Assembly: GCA_964523105.1 (NCBI GenBank)
Contig: CAZFZN010000006.1
Span: 154,324-218,323, forward strand
DNA length: 64,000 nucleotides
From: V1-33 sp964523105
Lineage (GTDB): Bacteria > Verrucomicrobiota > Verrucomicrobiia > Verrucomicrobiales > V1-33
Reading direction: 5' to 3'
Part shown: piece after piece, positions 1-9,109 of the stretch
Numbering within the stretch: position 1 is the stretch's first letter
How the letters are laid out: each line of letters opens with the position of its first letter
Made by a program: the position numbers and the translations under genes
Notes under the pieces: generated by a model
What the model was told of the DNA's origin: nothing
What the model saw: only the letters and a program-made list of their open reading frames with translations
The model's database searches: none

Positions 1-1600
1 GGATGGCGCCGAACACGGTCAGTTCATCACCCTGGTTCGCTCCGTAAATCGTCGTCGCCGCCACCGCGGTGATCAATGACTGGGCAGGGAAGGCCGCCGG
101 GCTTTGGCGGCCAGGGACGAGATAGACCTGCCCGGCATCGATCCGCGATTCATTCGGCCCGTCGGCGGAAAACGCAGTGAGCAGAAAGTCGTCCACGCCG
201 TCACCATTGCAGTCGCCGACGCCGCGCGGCACCACGGAGAGCAGATCGTCAGGACTCTCGCCTGTGATCACTGCATCGGCGACGCCGGGCGTGCCGAGGC
301 TGGCCATAACGGGGAACACCGGCCGTCCGTACACCAGGATAATCTCGCCGCGTCGTTCGCCCCCGCCCTCGCTCGCGCCCATGAGCAGATCGGCGGTGCC
401 GTCGCCGTTGAAATCTCCGATCGCGAGCCCCGCGCCGCGCCGCGAGGCGTCGCCGTTCATGGGCAACCGTCCGAAGGGAGCTGCGACCCCGCGGTAGGTG
501 ACATTGGCGCCGCCATTCCCCTGCACCCCGAGGTCCAGAGTGGCTGGAAACGCCGCAGGCGCCGCCCTGCCAAAAACGAGATACACCCTGCCGTGCGGCG
601 GCAGCGAACCATCCGGCGCCACCGGCGACGTCCATAAATTCGCTCCGAGCACCAAATCGTCCACGCCGTCGCCATTGAGATCCCCCGCCGCCAGCGCGCC
701 ATCCCACGTCAGGTAATCAGCCCCGCTCACCCCGGGAACGTTTCCTTGACTGCCGTAAAGGGTCACGTTCGCACCGCCGGCTCCCTGGACCGCCATGTCC
801 AGAGTGGCGGGAAAAACCGCCCGCCCAAAAATGATGTAGGCCTCGCCGGAACGTTCGCGGGTATTCCCCGGGCCGTCCGCCTCCGGTGATCCCAGCGCGA
901 GGTCCGCCACGCCGTCATCGTTGAAATCTCCGGCGATCATTGCGCCGCGATCTGTCAGGTTGTCGCCCGTGCCGCCGCCATAAATCGTGACATTCGCTCC
1001 GCCATTGCCCTGCACCGCGAGGTCCAGCGCTGCGGGGAACACCGCCGGGCTGCTCCGTCCGAAAATGAGATAGGCCTCGCCGCAGCTGCCCCGGCCTTCC
1101 GCCGGCCCGTCTGCCAAATAGGACGCGATGCAGAGGTCATCGATGCCGTCTCCGTTGAAGTCGTCCACCAGCAGCCCGCCGTTCGCTCCGATTCCGTCGT
1201 TGAAAGTGGCGCCGCGGATAGTGATGTCCGGCGGAGCTCCGGCTGTGCCCGGCACGTCTTTGGCGCCGGCAAAGGCAGCCTTTCCGAACCAAACATAAAC
1301 CGCCCCGGCGTCCGGCTTCGTCTGTGCGGGGGCCGGCGGCACGTAGTCCGCCGTTTGGGCGGCGACGATCCAGTCGTCAATCCCGTCTCCGTTCAGATCC
1401 CCGGTTTCGAAGTATGACCCCATCTGGTCCCCGACCCGTGCACCGTAGGCCGTCACATGGGGTGCATCCGCCGCAGAGCCGGGGGCTTTGAGAAGATCGT
1501 AAGTCGGGAGAAAACTCTGCGCGAGCAGCGAAGTCGCGGTAACAGCAAGCAGCGCGGAACCGTGCAGGAAAGTTCCAAAGTGAACAGGGCGGGCAGTCAT
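1..1600 (-). CDS. FG-GAP/integrin-alpha-like repeat protein, exported, C-terminus beyond window
   Basis: The minus strand is open from an ATG at 1600 to the left edge, so the gene is partial and its end is not visible. The first ~27 residues form a signal peptide (HGSALLAVTATSLLAQS). At least five FG-GAP blades of ~75-80 residues follow, each with a calcium-loop core such as GDLNGDGIDDW, DDFNGDGIDDL, GDFNDDGVADL or GDLNGDGVDDL, and a closing 'G.AYLIFGR' strand. Blades of this type build extracellular beta-propellers. It lies 87 bp downstream of the sigma-factor gene on the same strand and may be co-transcribed with it. The repeat assignment is secure; the ligand or role is unknown. Confidence 0.85.
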   Translation of the reverse strand, partial: MTARPVHFGTFLHGSALLAVTATSLLAQSFLPTYDLLKAPGSAADAPHVTAYGARVGDQMGSYFETGDLNGDGIDDWIVAAQTADYVPPAPAQTKPDAGAVYVWFGKAAFAGAKDVPGTAGAPPDITIRGATFNDGIGANGGLLVDDFNGDGIDDLCIASYLADGPAEGRGSCGEAYLIFGRSSPAVFPAALDLAVQGNGGANVTIYGGGTGDNLTDRGAMIAGDFNDDGVADLALGSPEADGPGNTRERSGEAYIIFGRAVFPATLDMAVQGAGGANVTLYGSQGNVPGVSGADYLTWDGALAAGDLNGDGVDDLVLGANLWTSPVAPDGSLPPHGRVYLVFGRAAPAAFPATLDLGVQGNGGANVTYRGVAAPFGRLPMNGDASRRGAGLAIGDFNGDGTADLLMGASEGGGERRGEIILVYGRPVFPVMASLGTPGVADAVITGESPDDLLSVVPRGVGDCNGDGVDDFLLTAFSADGPNESRIDAGQVYLVPGRQSPAAFPAQSLITAVAATTIYGANQGDELTVFGAI

Positions 1601-1687
1601 GCCTCTGTGTTAAGACACCGGCCCCGGATCGTTACAGGCACCGGGCATTTTCATGCGCCCCGTCCGCGGTTGCCGTCCAGTCCCGCG

Positions 1688-2410
1688 CTAACCCAGCGCG
1701 CGGAACAGCGCATCGATTTCCTCATCCACTTCCGCCTCCGTTTTCGCGTCCATGCTGGCGGCGACTTCGGCAAGCAGCCGCTGGCGGTAGCGCGCCCGCA
1801 GCCTCGTCACGGCGACGCGCACGGCGCCGGCAGTGAGGCCCAGCTTCCCGCCGCTGGCGGCGGCGGATTCTGCGTCCGGCTCTTCGGTCAGAGCTGGCTT
1901 GAGCACATCGAAGAGTTCGCCTTTGCCCTGCTGCACATAGTCCCCGCGCAGCCCGGTGAGCGCCCGCTCCAGCAACGTGAGTGCCCAGCGGCGGTGATAG
2001 AGTTTTTCCGGAGTCTCCACGTGGGCCGGTTCGCGCAGGTAAAGGCCCTCGGCAGTTGCTTCATCGATGGAGAGCAACTCCCGCCCGCCGCCGCGCTTCT
2101 GCCGGTTTTGGGTGCGCCAGTCGTCGCGCACAAACCGCTGCAGGGCGGTGAGCAGGAAATTCCGCAGCTTCCCACGCTCCGGATCGGCGCGCGCGAGCAG
2201 TTCCTTTTCGATCAGTTGGGCGAAGAATCCCTGCGTGAGGTCCGCCGCATCGTCCGCGCCGTGGCCTGTGCGGCGCACATAGGCGTAAAGCGGATACCAG
2301 TAGCTCCGGCAGAGCTTTTCCATGGCCTCGCGCGACCTCATCGCATCGCCGCTGCGCACGGCGGAGACGAGGCTCCAGCGGGTGGGCGTGAATTCGGCAG
2401 GGGCGGACAT
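1688..2410 (-). CDS. ECF-type RNA polymerase sigma factor (PVC type)
   Basis: A 240-residue sigma-70-family protein starting MSAPAEFTPTRWSLV. The longer reading frame upstream of this ATG overlaps the divergent DUF296 gene and has no family character, so I use ATG 2410. The region-2 signature is clear: LCRSYWYPLYAYVRRTGH, then DDAADLTQGFFAQLIEK. Region 4 ends with GLTAGAVRVAVTRLRARY, the DNA-recognition helix. Sigma factors with the TRWSLV start and the WYPLYA..R..G..ADDAADLTQGFFA core are expanded in Verrucomicrobia and Planctomycetes, where many sit beside protein kinases or surface proteins. Here the downstream neighbour is the FG-GAP protein and no kinase is visible. Confidence 0.93.
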   Translation of the reverse strand: MSAPAEFTPTRWSLVSAVRSGDAMRSREAMEKLCRSYWYPLYAYVRRTGHGADDAADLTQGFFAQLIEKELLARADPERGKLRNFLLTALQRFVRDDWRTQNRQKRGGGRELLSIDEATAEGLYLREPAHVETPEKLYHRRWALTLLERALTGLRGDYVQQGKGELFDVLKPALTEEPDAESAAASGGKLGLTAGAVRVAVTRLRARYRQRLLAEVAASMDAKTEAEVDEEIDALFRALG

Positions 2411-2485
2411 AACGGCGCGCTCATAACACAGCCCCGGCTTGCACTCCACATTCTTTTCGGCGAAGTCAGGCCGTCGCCCGCTCTC

Positions 2486-2902
2486 ATGCATTCCACCGAC
2501 CAATGCCGACTTCATACCGCGCGTCTCCTGCCCGGTCAGGACCTGCGTGCGGAACTGGAGAAACTCACGGTGCGCCACAACATCCGCGCCGGTTTCGTGC
2601 TCAGCGCCGTGGGCAGTTTGACCAAAGTCGCGCTGCGCCTGGCGAATCAGAAGATCGCCCACACCATGGAAGGCCACTTTGAAATCGTCTCCCTCACCGG
2701 CACGCTCGGCCCGGACGGACTGCATCTGCACGCGGCCGTGAGTGATGAGAAGGGCGTCACCACCGGCGGGCATGTGCTCGAAGGCTGCATCGTGTTCACC
2801 ACAGTGGAACTCGTCGTGGGTGAAGCCATCGGCCTCATCTTTCACCGCGAGACCGACCCGCGCACCTCCTTCAAGGAGCTTTCCATTCAGCGCGCCGGGT
2901 AA
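2486..2902 (+). CDS. DUF296 / PPC-domain protein
   Basis: A 138-residue single-domain protein of the plants-and-prokaryotes-conserved (PPC, DUF296) family. Visible marks are LLPGQDLRAELEKL near the N-terminus, the central FVLSAVGSLTKVALR strand-turn, HFEIVSLTGTL, and the GGHVLEGCIVFTTVELVVGE segment that forms the trimer core. Bacterial PPC proteins are small cytosolic trimers of uncertain function, possibly metal or nucleotide binding; in plants the domain is fused to AT-hooks. No AT-hook is present here. It is divergent from the sigma-factor gene with a 75-bp gap. The ATG at 2486 is the only start that gives the usual family length. Confidence 0.88.
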   Translation: MHSTDQCRLHTARLLPGQDLRAELEKLTVRHNIRAGFVLSAVGSLTKVALRLANQKIAHTMEGHFEIVSLTGTLGPDGLHLHAAVSDEKGVTTGGHVLEGCIVFTTVELVVGEAIGLIFHRETDPRTSFKELSIQRAG

Positions 2903-3022
2903 GGGAGAGCCGCCGCAAGGCCGTCCCGGCTTTGTCCCAAAGCTGAGACGCGACATAACCGTCAAGGCCGGTAGCGCCTCGCTGCGGCCTGCCTGACATC
3001 GTCCGGCTTTCAGGTTGGCTGG

Positions 3023-4264
3023 TTACTTGCCCGCCGGCTTGAAGATCATCTGCGAGAACTGATAGAGTGCTTTCTTCCAGTGATTGAAGTCGTGATTGTG
3101 GCCGTCCACGTGCCAGGTGTGCGGCACCTTCTTCTCCTTGAGATACGCGTGCACTCCCTGACTGATGCGGATGAGGCCGTCCTTGTTGCCGCAGGAAAGC
3201 CAGAGCAGTTTCAGTTGCTTCGCTGCCTTGTCAGGATCGGGCACGAGTTCCGCAGCGGGCTTGGTATTGGGTGCGGAGGAAAAGCCGCCGACCCACGCGA
3301 AGGTGTCGAGATTGCCGAGGCCGAAGTTCAGCGACTGCCCGCCGCCCATGGAGAGCCCGGCGAGCGCGCGGCTTTCGCGGCCGGTTTTCACGGAGTATTT
3401 CGACTCGATGAACGGAATGAGCGAACCGAGCAGGTCTTTGTCGAATTCGCCGAAGGCCGGCGCGGTTTGCATGGCGTTGGGACCGGGACGGTCGTCTTTG
3501 GAGGCGCGGCCATTGGGCATCACGATGATCATCGCCACCGCCTTTTGGTCGGCGATCAGGTTGTCCAGGATGATCTCCGGGCGCCCGCCGCGCTGCCATT
3601 CGCGTTCGTCGCCGCCGATGCCGTGCAGCAGATAGAGCACGGGATACTTTTCTTTGTCCGAATAGCCCGGCGGTGTGTAAACCAGCGCCTTCCGCTTCGT
3701 GCCCACGGACTTCGAGTCGTATTCCACCACATCCACCTTGCCGTGCGGGATGCCGCTGCGCTCCTTGTCGAATCCCTCCGGCGGATCGGGAAAGGCCGGC
3801 TTGTCGTCCTCATTGAGCACGATCGGTCCTCCGGACCGCCCGCGGCCGCGCTCCGGGTTGCCGGCCGTCGCACCGGCCTTCATCTTTACCGCCGGCTCGC
3901 CCTTTTTTGCCACGATGTCCTCCTTCGCGATGTCGCCCACGGCGCGGGTCAGTTTCAATTCTCCGGCGGTCATGGAACCGGTGTAGGTGATGCGGATTTC
4001 ATTGCCGCCCATGTTCAGCATCTCCACGAAGGAAATGTTGTCACCTTCCACTTTCACGTCTTTCAACTCGATCTCCCGCGTCCGCCCCTGCAATTCGGCG
4101 ACGGCTGTGCCGGTGAACTTGTCCCCCTCCTGTTTGATGGTGTAGGTGTATTTCTGGCGGCCGATACGGGTGTCGAATTCCGCATTCCACGAACCGGCGG
4201 CGCTTTCGGCGACGGCGAGTCCGGGGAGCAGAGCGAGTGTGAGGATGGCGAGTGGCTTGATCAT
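3023..4264 (-). CDS. Secreted CE1/esterase-D-type esterase with N-terminal beta domain
   Basis: A 413-residue exported protein with signal peptide MIKPLAILTLALLPGLAVA. Residues ~22-135 form a small beta domain (GSWNAEFDTRIGRQKY) that is clearly homologous to the N-terminus of the next gene. Residues ~165-410 form an alpha/beta-hydrolase of the feruloyl-esterase/esterase D type: VLYLLHGIGGDEREW oxyanion region, nucleophile elbow GLSMGG near residue 304, and a catalytic-His region DGHNHDFNHW near residue 391. The family hydrolyses carboxylic esters, often acyl or feruloyl decorations on plant polysaccharides. A periplasmic or extracellular site is inferred. It lies downstream of, and co-directional with, the large fusion gene (60-bp gap), so an operon is likely. 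Confidence 0.9.
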   Translation of the reverse strand: MIKPLAILTLALLPGLAVAESAAGSWNAEFDTRIGRQKYTYTIKQEGDKFTGTAVAELQGRTREIELKDVKVEGDNISFVEMLNMGGNEIRITYTGSMTAGELKLTRAVGDIAKEDIVAKKGEPAVKMKAGATAGNPERGRGRSGGPIVLNEDDKPAFPDPPEGFDKERSGIPHGKVDVVEYDSKSVGTKRKALVYTPPGYSDKEKYPVLYLLHGIGGDEREWQRGGRPEIILDNLIADQKAVAMIIVMPNGRASKDDRPGPNAMQTAPAFGEFDKDLLGSLIPFIESKYSVKTGRESRALAGLSMGGGQSLNFGLGNLDTFAWVGGFSSAPNTKPAAELVPDPDKAAKQLKLLWLSCGNKDGLIRISQGVHAYLKEKKVPHTWHVDGHNHDFNHWKKALYQFSQMIFKPAGK

Positions 4265-4324
4265 GGTGAGTTGATGGATGATGGTTTGGTGGTTGCCGTG
4301 CGCAGGGTCCGTGAATCCGGTGAC

Positions 4325-7300
4325 CTACTTCAGCGTTTTGAGAAACTCTTTCACATCCTCGAATTCCTGCGGCTTCAGGATGAGGCGCATCGGCGGCATG
4401 GGGGAAACCGGTGTGGCTTTGTAGCTTTCGGCGAGTTTGGCATTCGGGTCGGCGAGGCTTTCGATGAGATAGGCTTCGTCCTTCGTTTTGGCGATGCCGT
4501 CGAGCGCGGGGCCGACGGCGCTGCCCTTGCCCCCGAGCATGTGGCAGTTCACACAGGCCGCGACGGGATGCTTCCAGTAGATCTCTTCGCCGCGCCTGGC
4601 ATCACCGGCGGCCACGGTTTCGCTCTCAGCTTCCGAATCCGGGATGAGTTCGCAGAATTTCACGTCGTCGAACGTGCTGTCGCCTTTGCCCCAGTGGGAG
4701 AGCATGATGCCGGCCTTCGGGCTGTTGCCGCTGTTGTAAGTGGCTTCGATGAGCGTCCAGCCGGCGGTCCTCGTGATGCGTTCGGTTTCCACGCGGCTGA
4801 GGCGGTCGCTGATGCCGACGCGGCCGTTGGCAAGGTTGGCCGTTTTGGCCCAGCCGCTGAGGCGGTATTCGGTATTGGGCTTGAGCGGCACTTCGAAATA
4901 CAGGGCGGAGAAGCTCGTCTCCGGGAGGTTGCAGGTCACGGCCTTCTTTCCGCTGCGCGCGTCATCCGTCATTTGCCATTTGGCATTGGAGGGACTGGTG
5001 AGTGGCCCGCTGCGTCCGATGTCGTCGTTGCGGACCCAGCCTTCGGGCAGTCCGTCCGTTCCGGTGATTTCGAATCCGGGATTCGGCAGAAGGTTGGGGC
5101 CTTCGGTGAAGTTGGCCCCGGCATTGTGCTGGCGGCGCAGCATGCGCGCGGCTTCGCGCAGCCATTCATCGCTCAGGAGCAGAGCGTCAGCCGACAGCTT
5201 TTTGACCAGCGTCTGGATTTCCGGAGTGGTGGGAAACTCCGACAACTTCACCATCGCCGCGAGGCGGGTGACCGGATCAGGATCGCTGACCACGCCGGAT
5301 CCGAAGAAGAGCTTTTGCCCCGCGGCATCGGCCGCCAGTGCCCGCACGGCATTGCGGCGGAGGCGGGCGTCTTTGGCCAGCAGTGCGGCATGCCACGTGG
5401 CGTCATCGAGCGCCCCCAGACCGTGGAGCGTCCAGAGGGCGTGCAGGGCACCGGTGGCGCCGTCGTTGGCGAGGACGGGTTTCTTCAAACCCTCCGCCGC
5501 AGCGGTATGCTTTCCTTCCACCAGCAGCCGCTGCGCGCTGAGGCGCCGCTCCAGAATATCGGAATTCAAAGCCGCGGTGAGTTGCGCTGGATTCTGCGCA
5601 TCCAGCTTCTGCAGAGCCGCGGGAGCTTCCGCCCTGTTCCAAACCACGCGATAGATCCGGCCGCGGCTGTGGTCGCGCAGGTCGTTTTCATGAGCGCCGC
5701 CGGGACCGGTCCTGGCATTGTAGCCGCCGTTGCGCTGGCTGGGCGTGGGGTTGTGCTGGATGATGAAATTCTGCCAGTCAGCGAACCACACGGCACCGTC
5801 CGGCCCCACGTCGGCGAAGACCGGCGACATCCATTCATCCGTGCTGGCCACGAGATTGAAGGCATCGCCCGCCACCATGCCGGCGCCGGCGGTCTGCACG
5901 TCCATGAGCGCGATCACCTTCATCGTCGGCTCGCAGATCATCGCTTTCCCCTGCAGTCGGGGCGGCAGCTTCGCGGAGTAGATGAAATTGCTGCCCGCCG
6001 CCGACGTGTAGCCGCCGAAGACATCCACCTGACGAAAGTTCGGCGTAATGGTGTGCACCTTGTCCTCCGAATTGATTTTTTTTGCCGTCATCACCCGCAG
6101 ACCGGCCGGCACGCGACCGGCGGGAATGCCGCCGTAGAACAGAGGCGCTCCATTGGCGGTGCCGCCGAACTGATCGCCGGCGTCATTCGTGCTGTGGCCC
6201 CACGAGTTGTTGTTGAACTGATGGAGGAACTCCAGCGCCGAGCCGTCCGCCTTGAACCGATAGGTGCCCTGCGTGAACCGCTTCCGCACGCCGCCCACCG
6301 TGCCATCGAAGGCCGAATAGCCGACGCAGCCGTAGAACCAGTTGTCGATGCCGTAGTGCAAATTGCTGGCCTGGGCATGCGTGTCGCCGATGCCCCAGCC
6401 GGTCATGATGTCCTGTCGCAAATCCGCTTTGCCGTCGCCGTCGGTGTCCTTCAAAAAGAGAAACCGCGGCGGCTGGCTGACGATGATGCCGCCATTGGCG
6501 AACGTCAGGCTCGTCGGGATATTCAGCCTGTCGGCGAAGACGGTGAACTTGTCCGCTTTGCCGTCGCCGTCCGTGTCCTCACAGATTTTGATGCGGTCAT
6601 TGCCCTCGCCGCCGCGCGTGACGCCGTGAGGATAATCGCTTGTCTCCGCGACCCAGCAACGGCCGTGTTCATCCCACGCCATGCAGATCGGTTTCATGAT
6701 GTCCGGCTCCGCGGCGTAAAGCTCCAGCCGCAAATCCGGCGCCACCTGCGTGCGCTCCATGCTGCCCTTTACGCTCATCGGATGCTGGAATGTCAGCGGC
6801 TTCGGCCGGCGTTCGTAGTTGGCTACATTGGCATTCTCCGACCGCACCTCCGCCTCGCGCGATTTCACGAACTGCTCCCACTGCGCCGCGCGCTGAGTTC
6901 CTGCGGCCGCGAGCAATGCGGCCTTCAGCGGCTGGAGAAAATCCTCCGGCGCCGGATTGCCCGAGGCCCTGCTGAAATCCGCGGTCACCACCTTCGCCTT
7001 GTCCACGCCCGCCAGCGCCGGAAATGCCGGCGCCGGCGCGTCGAGCAGAACCGCATCGAACATCGCCAGCCACTCCGGCGTCGCCTGCGCCGCATCGGCC
7101 GTGTAATCGAACCAGATGGCCTCGCGTCCGAAATCGCGCATCACCGTGTGACAGTGCTGGCGGCTGCCCGCCTGCTCACTGCCGAGAAAGAGCACGCGAA
7201 TTGGGCCGCGTTGACCGGCTGGTGCGGCAGCGGCTTTTCCCGGAGTCGCTTCGCCGGCTGGAGCCGCTGCGGCCTGCGAAGTGAACAGCAGCGGAGCCAT

Positions 7301-8776
7301 TTCCTTCAAACTGCGGCGCCACGACTGCCACTCGTGAGCGGTGTCGGGCGACACATAAAACACACTGTTCACGCCCGCTGCTCTCAGCGCCTCCACGGCT
7401 GCTTTCGGATCGCCGCCGCGGCGGGGTTGATTGCCATTTCCGATCTCTTTGCTGCCGTAGCTGACGAAGACGAGTTTGTTCTTTTCCTTGAAGGCCGCCA
7501 TGTCCGCGATGTCTTCCGGCCTGATACTGCCGCCGCTGAACAGACCGATGTGGGAGAAGACGTTGAGGTTTTTCAACGTGATCGTCTTCGTCTCCATCCC
7601 GCCCATGGAAAGACCCGCCATGGCCCGGTTAGGCTGGTCGGCGAGGGTGCGGAAATTGGCATCCACGTAAGGAATCAACTCATCGATGAGCACCGTCTGG
7701 AACGGCTCGATCTTGAATTCCGCCATGCCGCCGAACCGGATTTCGTTCGTCATGCCGTAGGTCATCACGATGATGAACGGCCGCGCTTTTCCCCCGGCGA
7801 TGAGGTTGTCCATGATCCGCCCCGCGTGGCCCTGCGCACCCCAGCCGTATTCATTCTCACCGTAGCCGTGCTGGAGATAAAGCACCGGGTAGCGCTTGTT
7901 CGCCGACTGATCGTAGTCCGGGGGCGTGTAAACAAATGCCCGGCGCTCGGAGTTCGTGCTCTTTGAGTGAAAGAACACCTCCCTCAGCTGGCCGTGCGGC
8001 ACATTCTTCAGCGCGTAGAAGTCCTGATCCTTCGCCGGGATCTCCACGCCGCTGCCCCAGCGCCCGGCACCGAAAAAGTAGAGCGTGCCCGGATCCGGCA
8101 CTTCGGCTCCATCCACGTTGATGGTGTAGTAGTGGAAACCTTCGTCCAGCTTCCGTGTGTAGCCGGTCCACGATCCGTCCTCACCTTTTACAAACGGGCT
8201 GCTGTCCCTGAAGCTCACCTTCACGCTTTGTGCCTGCGGCGCCATGATGCGGAACCGCACGCGTCCCTCGGAGTTCACCTGCGGATACTGTTTTCCTGGC
8301 TGATTGGCGGGCGATGGTTTCCAGTCGTCCACGGGCGGCGCGTCCTGTGGAGGAGTCGTGGCCGGCACCGCGCCAGCAGGCGGAGGCCCCACGCGCGTCG
8401 CGTCAAATTCCGCGCTGCCGAAGTCCCCCACCTTGCGCGTGAAGGTGATGCTCTTGTCCGTCACCCTGCCGGTGTATTCGATCCGAAGCTCACGGTCCTG
8501 AATCTTCCGCATCTCGGCGAACGTGACCGTGTCGCCCTCCGCCTTTTCGTCCACAAACTCCACATCGCGCGCCTCCCCGTTCATTTCCGCTTTGGCGGTC
8601 GCCGTCAGCTGGCCGCCGGCCACTTTGAATTCGAAGAGATACTTCTGGCGGCCGCGCGGCGAGTCGAATTCCGCCTGCCACTGCCCGGCAGGATCGGCGG
8701 CGAAAACGGGGTGACTGGCGGCAAGACCGGCGACGAGGACAGTCAAACAGCGAAGGAGCGGAGCGCGGGGTGTCAT
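4325..8776 (-). CDS. Multidomain exported enzyme: CE1 esterase, ThuA-like, PVC-type dehydrogenase, CBM-like, cytochrome c
   Basis: A 1483-residue protein. I use ATG 8776 because it gives a clean signal peptide (MTPRAPLLRCLTVLVAGLAA); an upstream ATG at 8836 adds a 20-residue arginine-rich leader. Approximate domain order: 30-125 beta domain shared with the neighbouring esterase; 150-250 E-set/CBM48-like (RFRIMAPQAQSVKVSF); 255-510 esterase with elbow GLSMGG near 390 and HEWQSW; 520-650 ThuA/glutamine-amidotransferase-like (IRVLFLGSEQAG); 675-1045 PVC membrane-bound dehydrogenase propeller with DTDGDGKAD loops and MTGWGIGDTHAQAS; 1060-1210 HEAT-like helices; 1225-1375 CBM_4_9-like (NLLPNPGFEI); 1395-1483 monohaem cytochrome c with CVNCH near 1408. 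It probably deacylates and oxidises a polysaccharide-derived substrate and passes electrons to the haem. The substrate is unknown. Confidence 0.87.
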   Translation of the reverse strand: MTPRAPLLRCLTVLVAGLAASHPVFAADPAGQWQAEFDSPRGRQKYLFEFKVAGGQLTATAKAEMNGEARDVEFVDEKAEGDTVTFAEMRKIQDRELRIEYTGRVTDKSITFTRKVGDFGSAEFDATRVGPPPAGAVPATTPPQDAPPVDDWKPSPANQPGKQYPQVNSEGRVRFRIMAPQAQSVKVSFRDSSPFVKGEDGSWTGYTRKLDEGFHYYTINVDGAEVPDPGTLYFFGAGRWGSGVEIPAKDQDFYALKNVPHGQLREVFFHSKSTNSERRAFVYTPPDYDQSANKRYPVLYLQHGYGENEYGWGAQGHAGRIMDNLIAGGKARPFIIVMTYGMTNEIRFGGMAEFKIEPFQTVLIDELIPYVDANFRTLADQPNRAMAGLSMGGMETKTITLKNLNVFSHIGLFSGGSIRPEDIADMAAFKEKNKLVFVSYGSKEIGNGNQPRRGGDPKAAVEALRAAGVNSVFYVSPDTAHEWQSWRRSLKEMAPLLFTSQAAAAPAGEATPGKAAAAPAGQRGPIRVLFLGSEQAGSRQHCHTVMRDFGREAIWFDYTADAAQATPEWLAMFDAVLLDAPAPAFPALAGVDKAKVVTADFSRASGNPAPEDFLQPLKAALLAAAGTQRAAQWEQFVKSREAEVRSENANVANYERRPKPLTFQHPMSVKGSMERTQVAPDLRLELYAAEPDIMKPICMAWDEHGRCWVAETSDYPHGVTRGGEGNDRIKICEDTDGDGKADKFTVFADRLNIPTSLTFANGGIIVSQPPRFLFLKDTDGDGKADLRQDIMTGWGIGDTHAQASNLHYGIDNWFYGCVGYSAFDGTVGGVRKRFTQGTYRFKADGSALEFLHQFNNNSWGHSTNDAGDQFGGTANGAPLFYGGIPAGRVPAGLRVMTAKKINSEDKVHTITPNFRQVDVFGGYTSAAGSNFIYSAKLPPRLQGKAMICEPTMKVIALMDVQTAGAGMVAGDAFNLVASTDEWMSPVFADVGPDGAVWFADWQNFIIQHNPTPSQRNGGYNARTGPGGAHENDLRDHSRGRIYRVVWNRAEAPAALQKLDAQNPAQLTAALNSDILERRLSAQRLLVEGKHTAAAEGLKKPVLANDGATGALHALWTLHGLGALDDATWHAALLAKDARLRRNAVRALAADAAGQKLFFGSGVVSDPDPVTRLAAMVKLSEFPTTPEIQTLVKKLSADALLLSDEWLREAARMLRRQHNAGANFTEGPNLLPNPGFEITGTDGLPEGWVRNDDIGRSGPLTSPSNAKWQMTDDARSGKKAVTCNLPETSFSALYFEVPLKPNTEYRLSGWAKTANLANGRVGISDRLSRVETERITRTAGWTLIEATYNSGNSPKAGIMLSHWGKGDSTFDDVKFCELIPDSEAESETVAAGDARRGEEIYWKHPVAACVNCHMLGGKGSAVGPALDGIAKTKDEAYLIESLADPNAKLAESYKATPVSPMPPMRLILKPQEFEDVKEFLKTLK

Positions 8777-9109
8777 TGGCAGAGAGCGGTTGAAAAGAAA
8801 CGGCGAAGGCCGGCGTCGGACAACGAAGGTCCTCATCGCACTCCAACCCTTCCCGGAAACAGAACCGGGGACACATGATTTTGCGCAGAATTCCTGTGAA
8901 AATCATACAAATCTCCTGGCCATGACCCGAAGGCGACCGCGGCGTGATGTGACAGGGGCATCCTGCCAGTGCGTGGCCGCCGGCTGAAATCCGGTCAGGC
9001 TGCGAAGCATCCCGCCGCCGGGAACCTTGTGTCCGCGGCGGCGACTTAAAAGTTCTGCATCCTTCCCGGTTGTTCCAGAGTCCGGCCCGGGCACCCCTGT
9101 TCGACTCCC
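8777..9109. promoter_or_regulatory. Divergent intergenic region between the fusion-enzyme gene and the MetE-like gene
   Basis: 333 bp without a convincing gene. It must carry both divergent promoters. An A+T-richer stretch near 8875-8920 is the best place for the minus-strand promoter. A GC-rich hairpin with arms CGCCGCC and GGCGGCG (about 9012-9043) lies ~70 bp upstream of the MetE-like start and could be a leader structure. I could not fit it to a SAM, SAH or cobalamin riboswitch consensus. No confident -35/-10 pair is assigned. Confidence 0.3.

Noticed and set aside
3080..7966. A 1628-codon plus-strand open frame opposite the esterase and fusion genes
   Set aside because: Translation is rich in R, H and A without any motif; the minus strand encodes clear esterase, dehydrogenase and cytochrome domains. 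High G+C leaves antisense frames open.
9011..9045. GC-rich hairpin in the MetE-like leader as a SAM/SAH/cobalamin riboswitch
   Set aside because: The conserved cores of those riboswitches are not visible; kept only as an unassigned hairpin.
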